Assembly: GCA_019843655.1 (NCBI GenBank)
Contig: JACDQD010000004.1
Span: 4,278,001-4,342,000, forward strand
DNA: 64,000 nucleotides
Reading direction: 5' to 3'
Source of the DNA: Lethocerus indicus
Lineage: Eukaryota; Arthropoda; Insecta; Hemiptera; Belostomatidae
Part shown: positions 55,702 to 64,000 of the stretch, piece by piece
Numbering within the stretch: the stretch's first letter is position 1
Layout of the letters: every line of letters starts with the position of its first letter
Made by a program: the position numbers and the translations under genes
Notes under the pieces: generated by a model
Told to the model about the DNA's origin: nothing
Seen by the model: the letters and a program-made list of their open reading frames with translations, nothing else
The model's database searches: none

Positions 55702-58700
55702 ATCCCACTCACCTCCCTACCACCATCAAAACAATCAAAAGGGCATCATAGCCAGAATCTCCCCACATACTTGGCATTCGACAGTAAATTTTTCCGGGAA
55801 CAGGATTAACATATTTGACGATCCTACGGAAGCGCCTATAAATAGACTCGTCGGCTAATTCATTCATTATTTGCGCCAATGAGTCAACGGACGTCCGGGT
55901 GGTCCACCACGCGGTGAACCACTTTAGGGAGTGTTTTTCTGAGAACCGATTGGGCAGATGACCCAATCTGGTACAGGCTGCGATCGATACCACAATCTCA
56001 TAGGCTATCCTCTATTCGAGATTGGAGCTCCCGCAAAACACCATATAGACGAGTCTAAGAAAATCTCTGGGGTGATAATACATAAACTGTTTGTGTATGG
56101 ATTAGAATTTCGCGTCTGTAATTTAGTGGAGGACGGCGAGAAACCGGAGCGATTTAGTTTAGGCTTGATGAAAGGCGACAACGTGGGGTGGGTGGACTCA
56201 CGAATAACGCTATTTTTAAAATTTAATTAGGAAGAATGAAGTATGACCCGCATGCACCGGAATACATATACGTTGCATAATGAGTTTAGGACGCACGAAA
56301 TTTTCGCTGTCAATTTTTCCCCACTCGCGAATTAATCAGAGCGTCTGGGCTGCGAAAGGAGCTCCGGTTCTTGCTTATGTTCAGAGATTCCGAAAAAAAA
56401 TTGAATATTATTTATTGAGCTCAAGTCAATAAGTAACTAAACCGAACCGCATTTGAAATTAGTGTTCACTTCAACAATACAGGTAATCGGATTCGGTAAA
56501 CTTCATTTACTATTGGACGGAAAGCGCAGATATTGATAATAAAAAGTAAAAAAAAGGTTTGTTGTGAGAAATTCTGTTTAGAGAATCTGGGTGCAAGAGT
56601 CACATCCGAGTGGAATTGCAGTTATAATGGGCGTCGGCAAAAACCGGTCTAGTGTCTGGCCAACGGACATGGTCTGCGCTCCGGCGGTCGTAAACTACGA
56701 AACCTCGGCGGCGGCTTTTCCCACCTTTTAATTACTGTCCAGACAATTACAAACCGTCTGGCTCGAGCCCCATGCAACTACTATCGTCGTAAAGCTGAAA
56801 TCGAGGCCGTCTACGGGGAGGGGAGCTCGAGATTCTAGTAACAACTCAGGCGGCCGGTCAGATTCCAATCTATTGGCGGAACCGTTTATATTTTTCTATT
56901 GTTGAAAATGGCGGGATCAAAATTTACACTAAGACCTTCGTAGTTACAGCAATGTTGTACGAATACTGGCTGTCTAGATGATGATAATATTAGCATATCG
57001 TTAACGCTGTCGGCAATAACGGAAGACACGGTTTAATGCTTCTTTCTCCACTCGCTTATTTGGGCCGAGGTATTTTCTGTTTCCCGCTGTTGTAACACCC
57101 AGTCACGGTAAAATATCGGGCGAAAACTGTTACTACTGTAGTAGTGACAGTGTCAAGAGGGCGATGCCTATTCAGCATAGGACCAAATGAATATGGCAAC
57201 ATGATAGATAATACCGATAACGGTGGAAAATTAAAAGTGATACTAGCACCGATGCAGCGAGTGTTCCCCCGGATGATAATATACCGAACGATCGGATTTA
57301 ACTGTCCCACTGAAATTAAAATAAATAAGATTTCACTATCCGGCCGTAGGAAAAGTATCGAGTTTAAAGTGACTAGAATCGGTCGTGCGTTGGCAATAAG
57401 GGGAATGTGAGCCGAAGCACCGTTGGCTTCTTCTACATCCGGCAAGCAGGCGGGGATCAGATATTTGGGCAGTGAAAAGCGGACCAGAAGGACATAATAA
57501 TGATGAGCTCGCAAAATATTTTAGGGACCGTTGGCCCGGCGAGTAGAGAAACCGGTTTCGAGAAACCGTAAGAGGCGGAGAGGCCGGGAGAGCCGGGGAT
57601 TAGCGGATGAGGCGATGCGGATTTTTTATTTTCGGGACTTCCAAATAACGAGGGGGCAGCCGGCAGCACCGGACCCGTCATAAATCAGAACCATTGAATG
57701 GTCCGGTACCAGTACCGCGGTGGCTTTTCTCATAAGTAGGGTACAGCCGAGGGTGGGGAATACAATAACGTTTAAAAGAAAGTGTGAATTTATGCACCAA
57801 CGAGGACAATTTCGCGTGACTGGTTTTTTTTTCAACTTTCTTTTACCGATAGCTTTCATCAATAATTAAGTTCGAGAGAATTCCTTCTTTCTATTTTTTC
57901 TATTCCCGCATCCTAATTGAGAGCATCAAATTATCAAATGCACAGATCGAATTCTAGTTCAATTGCTAGTTACAAACCTAATCGTAATTAGCCGATTACG
58001 CGATACAGCCCTTGTACTTTTATTGCTCGGCCTTATAATATTCCAGGCCTCTAATCTATACTTTTCAAACCTAAATATAGAGGTGACGAGTCCAATTGAT
58101 AAAAATGTTATTGCTTTAATACGATAAACTGCTATAAAACAATATGGGACTATCATAATTAGGCGTCCTCAATTGGAGGCAAAGAATTGATAATTCTTTT
58201 GTTTTCTCTACTCACATGACAATTATAATTAATTCTGCCCGTACTATATTTTTCGAATAACTCTTAACCCCTTTACAATATCCCTTTTATGTTAATTTAT
58301 GGCAAATAAAATTTTAGACTATTATATTTTACTCTATTCATTGCGTTCAGATAACGAGAGACATTTCTCTGAACGAAAATTAGATAAAGAGAGGGGCGGA
58401 GGAAAGGTTAGCGACATATACCGGGTAGCCATTATCGCGAGAGGACGGCTCATAAATCACTTACGATGATTTATCGAGCGTTCGGTTTTATTTTGCTGTC
58501 GTCGCTAGGAGGAATCGGCAGAAAGTTATTCCGAAGAGAGGAGAACAAAATTGGGACGTCTCAATTAAAGGGCCGCCTCAGGAATGACAAAAACCGGTGC
58601 CAATTAGAAGAAACCGGGCTGAACAAATTGGACTGGGCTACGGATCGAATAATCGTAAGAAATAATTCGGACAAATATAAAAAACATAATTCATTTGCGT

Positions 58701-61700
58701 TTTTATCTATACTATTCGTATACTTGTATTGAGAACAACACATTCCGCAATCATCCGCCATCGTAAGTAGCATTTCGTTAGTAATATGCCGAAATGCCTC
58801 CTCAATTCGGGTTCAACGAAAAGTCGACAAAGAAAACAATCGTTAGAAAATATCAACAGGATACATACTAAATATTTTTTACGTTTAATTTCGAAATATA
58901 ATTCGTGCAATAATCTAGCCCCTCGACTGAGCTTTCAAGTCGTGAGACCTCAATTGATACGACCGAAATATTGTTGGCCTCCATACTTTGCTGGACGCTT
59001 TAGACAACGGTGACTAATACTAACAGGCGGCACAGTTCTGTCGGAGCGGGACAAAACAAAAAAACGATTCAAACTCCCGGATCTGGCGACCGGCGCTTGC
59101 TCCTTCTATTGGGGCGGAAGGGGACAGCCGGCGTCGAGTGGCGAAGGGGGCCGAAACCCGCCAGTGGACCCGAAATTGGCCCCCTACAAGAAAGCGGCGC
59201 GACCGTTAACCCAACACCAATCACAGGGCTGAGCCTTAGAGCACTGCACAGCATAGTTCCTGTAGACCGCCCGCTCTACCCTCCGCCCCTATACCAATAC
59301 CCTTAAAAACCCTTAAAAAGTATACAGTAATTTAATATCGGCCGTGATTATCCGTCACACTTTTATAATGGATCGGCCCCCCACAGCACGCCGACCTATC
59401 TGGCTATTGTTTAAAGTTTCAATACCATCCGGCATATATATATATCCCCTACGAGCACCTAGGTGCACGCCTAAAGCAAAATTTAACGCGGCCGCTTCGG
59501 CTATTGTTTCGGGTTAGGGGAAACTGGGAACGAGGGCCTAAACTCTATATAAAATCTCGATCCCATCAACCCAAACCATAACACAGTCGGATACGGAGAC
59601 CAAAGAGATTTGCACGTAACCGAACCTAGTTAGAACGTATCTATGCGATCGTAAGTAAGAGCTACTTGTTGTACTACTTTACGAGCGTAATTAAACCGGG
59701 TTCGTTAACCGCCGGTTCAGATCTGGGTTTTGTACACGGGTAGGGAGGTAGCAGAGGAGGGCGATCTTCGGGGGGCAGAAGGGCGGCTGTGGCATGTGCC
59801 AGGAAGAGACCTGCCGATATCGGTGGGAAGGATCTGAACCGTGAATTAGCGCCTTTTGAACGCGAATCACCTCCTTCTAAAACGGCGACTGGGGGCGGGG
59901 GTAATTGGACGGTGCCAAAGATATACATTTATAGGACGTCCACAATTTCCCCCGCCCCCTTAATCCATTTAGGGACCCCCGGACGCCCACTTCCGAAGTA
60001 TGTTTATGTCGGCGTTTTAACTGGCCCGAGGACGCGCTACAAATAAATGGGGCCGTAAATTACCGGAATAAGTCGTGGAATATGATCAACTTCATCTGCT
60101 TTCTCATGAAGAATTACCGACAGGAAGGATTTTGTGGAAATATGATGCAGCCTAGAGCCGTCGAAAATATTATCAACCTACCTATCAATACTATCAACCT
60201 ACTTACTATACGATAAAAGAAGTGTTATCGGGAGTTGTAAAGCTCCTGATTACAACTTATTATTGGCCGGCACTGAAAATGGGCACCAACGAATCGCGCA
60301 CAGTCGGAACGACTTGAATTCATCATTCGCAATCATTATTCATACTGTGACATCACGAGTTTGAATACAATTTTCAAAAGTAATTGTCCCGAAATTGCGA
60401 CCGGAAATCATTAATGGAATCATATCTGGAATCGTACGACTTCATCGCGGCCGCATAATTATAGTTATTTACATGCAATCGATCATGCACGACTGAGGGG
60501 GAAATTATTTCTCTTTTTGTTAATAATACGTCAACACTTTTAAATATTAATATAAATTTGAATAAATATAGGTATAAATGTAAATGAAACAAATAACTTG
60601 CAACATAAAATGGGAGGAGGAATGAGAAAAATGTTAGTTCCATTTCTTCAATATTTTTTCTTTTTGCATCAATACATATATAGTGTCATGTAGTTGACTC
60701 ATGCGATCGATGAGTTGATATTGCCAATCAGAAATAATTTAACGGCCCACGTCGGTTGATTTAGCCATTTCCGAGGGACCGAGACGCCGAAAAAATAGAA
60801 CCACCCGGCGACTCCCACGGCCATTCACAATTTCAACTGAGTAAACGACCTCCGGTGAACTCGCCGCCTCCTAGTTAGGGCTAAGTTTTGGACCTGCAAA
60901 ATTCGATAGTTGCAAAATAATCGAATCGGGTCACCGGCAGAAAAGTAAACGGGAGTAAAATCGTTATCTGTGTGGCGGGCGACCCCGGCCACCCGCGTGA
61001 ACGGAATTGGCAAAAAGGGACCGCCAAAAGACCTGACATTTCAATTATCGCAAAATATAAACGTTTGCCGAAATTCGTACGGGGTTATCGGACACGTAGC
61101 TGAGGGGAGGGGAGGGGGGCCACTGTCAGTGGCGTGTCCTGCTCAAACCGGAATTAAGCATAAAAAAATGTAGATATGGGAAACAGTTCGTCGCTCGTCC
61201 AATTCGAGATGCGGTATTTATCTAGAAAAATACGTAAAATACTCTACTACAAACTGTTATGAATTTGAAAACTTAACGAATCAGTTTTTGCTTTTCTGGA
61301 GTCATTGGATGTGACGGGATTTTCTAAGCCTTTGTAAGTCTATATTTTTCGAATTAACTTCCAGGGTAATACCGGAATAATAGAAAGTGACGAAATATCC
61401 AACAAAAATAGAACAGAAACTCATTTTGAATATAGAAAGTCTTACTCCCTGTTTCTGCCAGGTTCTTATCCCTCGGTTCGGTTCTTTTGCAACTCCCCTG
61501 TAGAAAAAAAAACCCCAAATCACCCGGCAGTTCTTTGACTGGAGGCTTTGAGAAGGAGGAAGTGAGGGGGTGGGAGGGAGGCGTGAGGCGCATAGCCCAG
61601 AGTGCAACGCTCCGTTCCCGGTCATGCTTTAACGAACCGAGTCCCTGACTGAAAACCGAAGAAAAACTTCGGTACGGGCCGAAGATCTCCGGGTCCGGCC

Positions 61701-61982
61701 TGCGAACGGCATATTATCGGACATCGGAAAAGCTCTCGGCCCGTTTTCCGCAAGTTTCTATCGTTACTGTCATGATTTTCCTCATGTAGATGTCCAGCAG
61801 GCGGATATAACAAAGCCGGTCCGAATGTGTTTATCCGAAGATAGATTTTTTCCAGTTTAACAACGCAAAGGGGATGAGGCAATATAAAAGGCATTGTGCC
61901 TTACCCGGAGTGGTTTCGCAACACGTTTAATTGCGCCTCACGTTCACTCCTCCCTTAAAGCGGAGGCAAGTTAGGGGCGGAC
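55701..61982. other. Non-coding DNA, no gene seen
   Basis: About 6.3 kb. AT-rich at 57840-58400 and 60500-60700; GC-rich at 57530-57720, 59050-59290 and 59690-60010. CCCTTAAAAA is tandemly repeated at 59300-59319 and TATCAACCTAC is repeated near 60171 and 60192. The largest frame (minus strand 57056-57514, 152 codons) has no domain and overlaps a plus-strand frame. Confidence 0.45.
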
Positions 61983-62008
61983 GCCGAATTCCCGGGAATT
62001 TTTTCGGC
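61983..62008. repeat. Nested palindrome
   Basis: AATTCCCGGGAATT (61987-62000) is a perfect 14-base palindrome. Around it GCCGAA (61983-61988) is inverted as TTCGGC (62003-62008), so two overlapping symmetric structures are possible. Confidence 0.65.
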
Positions 62009-63769
62009 CCTTTCCAACAATAAGAGATAACCGGTTCAGAGGTGAAAATCCGTCGAAGAGACAGAAGTATCGCCGAGAGAGAGAAAGAGGGGTCAAGTCG
62101 TGACCGCGGCCTCCGCACCGGAGAAACACTGAGAGGTTCCGGGTTCTCGATTTATGACGCCGGTGAAGACAATAGCGGCCGCGTTGCCCAATCACATTTC
62201 GGCACTGTGAGCTATCTGGAAAACATTTAATTTCTATAATCGATAACCCCGCTGAGAAGTAGTTTAACTAATTTGAAGATAGCCTAGAGGCATATACATA
62301 TTATCCGACACTATCGGTTTATATTATTTGGAGAGGATATTATAAATTTACCTTAACGCCGTTGAGTTTTTTACAATTCTGCGGATTCCCCGACAATTCA
62401 AATATTCAGTTTAACGGGCTAAACGGTAAACCGCCGCCGTCCTGTTTCGATGCCACTTCAACTAACTATCGCGCCCATTAACTGCACAAGCTCAAGCCTC
62501 CCCCTCCCACCCTTACCGAATCGCGATTTCACTTCTCCTTTTTTGTAATAATTTCAGCTGGAAAGATCAAAAGACTTCCGCCGGGGGCGCTGGCCCCATT
62601 CTGATCCCCGGATTAATGGAATTTCACAGATTCGGAACGTAAATCGGTGGCACCAAACACAAAACTCGTTCAAGTGTTATGCTGTAAATACTCCAAGCAC
62701 AGAAACCAATTTTTTTTTTGTTATATTTATTAATATTTTACACGGTGGTGAATGAAAGCCCATCGACACAAATTTTTGACGCGTCGGTCGCAATTTAGGC
62801 TTGAAATCTTGGACAAATAACGAACTAATTGGGGTTCCAAACGGGCGGAAATACGTACCGCCGGTTTGGGAAGAATGTGGGTCGCGGGACGGATACTGCG
62901 GCGGGAAATGACTATTATTCTTTACATAACAACCGAACAGAAAAAAAGCACCACATACGGCTTCTTCACTGCATTGGTTTCCACTCGGCGGGCTTTGGGC
63001 CGGCCAGTAGAGGTGGATAACAAACAATGCGAAGGGAGAACGAACGGGCAAGAGGGGCGAGGAACTTGGAAAACGGAAATGGCCCACAGAAGAAGCCTGA
63101 GAAAGATGGAAATGTAGAAGAATGAAGGATTGAACCAATTACGCGCTCACTCCTAGGTGAACCCACTTGATTTAATGCTTATAAACGACTATATTTCCAC
63201 ATTTTTGTTTAAACATCTAATTTCCTATTAGATCTAACTATGTGCTGAGCTTTAGGTCTTGTATTTATTCTTAAAGATTATTGCATCAAGGAGAAATTCC
63301 TTTTTTACCGCCATCCACACACTAATGCTAACTTTAATGAAAAAAAAGATGCGTTAATACTGCATTAGCTTTCACGTAATTGAATAAACGGCCGGTAGAA
63401 AAGCTTTGTCGTGAGTTCAGTATTGTATTGTACTATCGCGTGAAATAATCAATCGAGCCGCTTCCCGGTCGTTATTAACAGGAGTATAATGAGGACAAGG
63501 TAAGCGCTGAAATGAAACGTTTTAGCGCGATTAGTTGAATTCGCGGACTGTTCGTCCATTTTCAAGTAGGATGCACGGACGGCGTTCCGGTACAAAGAAC
63601 AGAGATCCCGGTAAGATCGTCTACATGAGACGGCATCTATGAGAACTCTGTTATAGAGCTTCACAGAGATTACTGAACTTAGGCCAGGCATGGGCCGCTA
63701 AACATTTTTTATTTCTTCGAAAATTAATATTTGGTCACCAAATGATGTGCCCTCTGAATTTGATCAAGT
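62009..63769. other. Non-coding DNA, no gene seen
   Basis: Mixed composition, with a short GAGAGAGAAAGAG run near 62075 and T9-10 near 62710. The 153-codon minus-strand frame at 62677-63138 is Ser/Pro/Phe-rich from A/G-rich plus-strand sequence and has no recognisable domain. Confidence 0.45.
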
Positions 63770-63789
63770 AGTGCAACAGGTGTTGCACT
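63770..63789. promoter_or_regulatory. 20-base palindrome centred on CAGGTG
   Basis: AGTGCAACA (63770-63778) and TGTTGCACT (63781-63789) are perfect inverted copies around GG, so the centre reads CAGGTG, an E-box variant bound by Snail/ZEB and some bHLH proteins. The symmetry is the observation; protein binding is inference. Confidence 0.45.
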
Positions 63790-64000
63790 GCGTTATTATT
63801 TAAGTACATTAAAATACGAATTTAAAATCGTTAATTTTATAAGGCCTTGACGAGGCAGATAGAAATATCTGACTTTTCGCAACAAGGAGATTAGAATACT
63901 GGGGGCTTAAATATTAGTTTCACTTCGCGAACGAATGAATATTCTGATTATTCCTTCGGGAAACATAGAAACATAGTTCTGGTAATGGGAAATTACATCG
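63790..64000. other. Non-coding AT-rich end of window
   Basis: Ordinary AT-rich sequence with no feature I can support; the window ends without a boundary. Confidence 0.5.

Noticed and set aside
57056..57514. 152-codon minus-strand open frame with an opposing plus-strand frame
   Set aside because: Hydrophobic segments look superficially membrane-like, but no family pattern is visible and the opposite strand is equally open.

Overview
The window looks like non-coding nuclear DNA from an animal, most likely an arthropod and probably an insect. This rests on general character, not on a gene match: there is no dense bacterial-style coding, dinucleotide microsatellites are long, composition swings between AT-rich stretches and short GC-rich islands, CpG is plainly not depleted, and TAAT/ATTA homeodomain-type cores are frequent. 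I cannot name the species or locus.

I found no convincing protein-coding gene, rRNA, tRNA, recognised microRNA, CRISPR array or autonomous transposon. The longest open frames (up to about 214 codons) are low-complexity translations of microsatellites or polypyrimidine tracts, or lack any family motif or coding look. The honest description is a gene desert or very long intron of 64 kb.

Layout. 1-5.2 kb: AT-rich DNA with two GA arrays and a CT array. 5.2-6.5 kb: a G-quadruplex-type tract and a GC-rich island with nested palindromes. 6.5-10 kb: AT-rich DNA with a 23-nt tandem duplication. 10-12 kb: a CT array, a two-part hairpin, a GC-rich island and a TA array. 13-21 kb: alternating AT-rich DNA and GC-rich islands, one carrying two tandem POU octamers. 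25.9 and 28.5-28.7 kb: trinucleotide and polypurine/polypyrimidine tracts. 30.97-32.46 kb: the most structured locus, a roughly 230-bp long inverted repeat around a 571-nt spacer, with two further short direct repeats in and around it. 38.5 kb: a second strong G-quadruplex tract. 41.8 kb: a CT array. 42.6-42.9 kb: a GC-rich island with two octamers. 48.6 kb: a G/C hairpin. 51.9-53.0 kb: a hexanucleotide array, the longest GA array (about 155 bp) and a TA array. 53.5-53.9 kb: three octamers in 0.42 kb. 55.6 kb: two GA arrays. The remainder to 64 kb is unremarkable apart from small palindromes.

Two signals stand out. First, the POU octamer ATGCAAAT/ATTTGCAT occurs at least 16 times where simple base composition predicts about 2-3, which suits a regulatory landscape around a developmental gene lying outside the window. 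Second, the 31-32 kb inverted repeat could be an old fold-back (non-autonomous mobile) element or a long hairpin-RNA source. Both are inferences from sequence alone.
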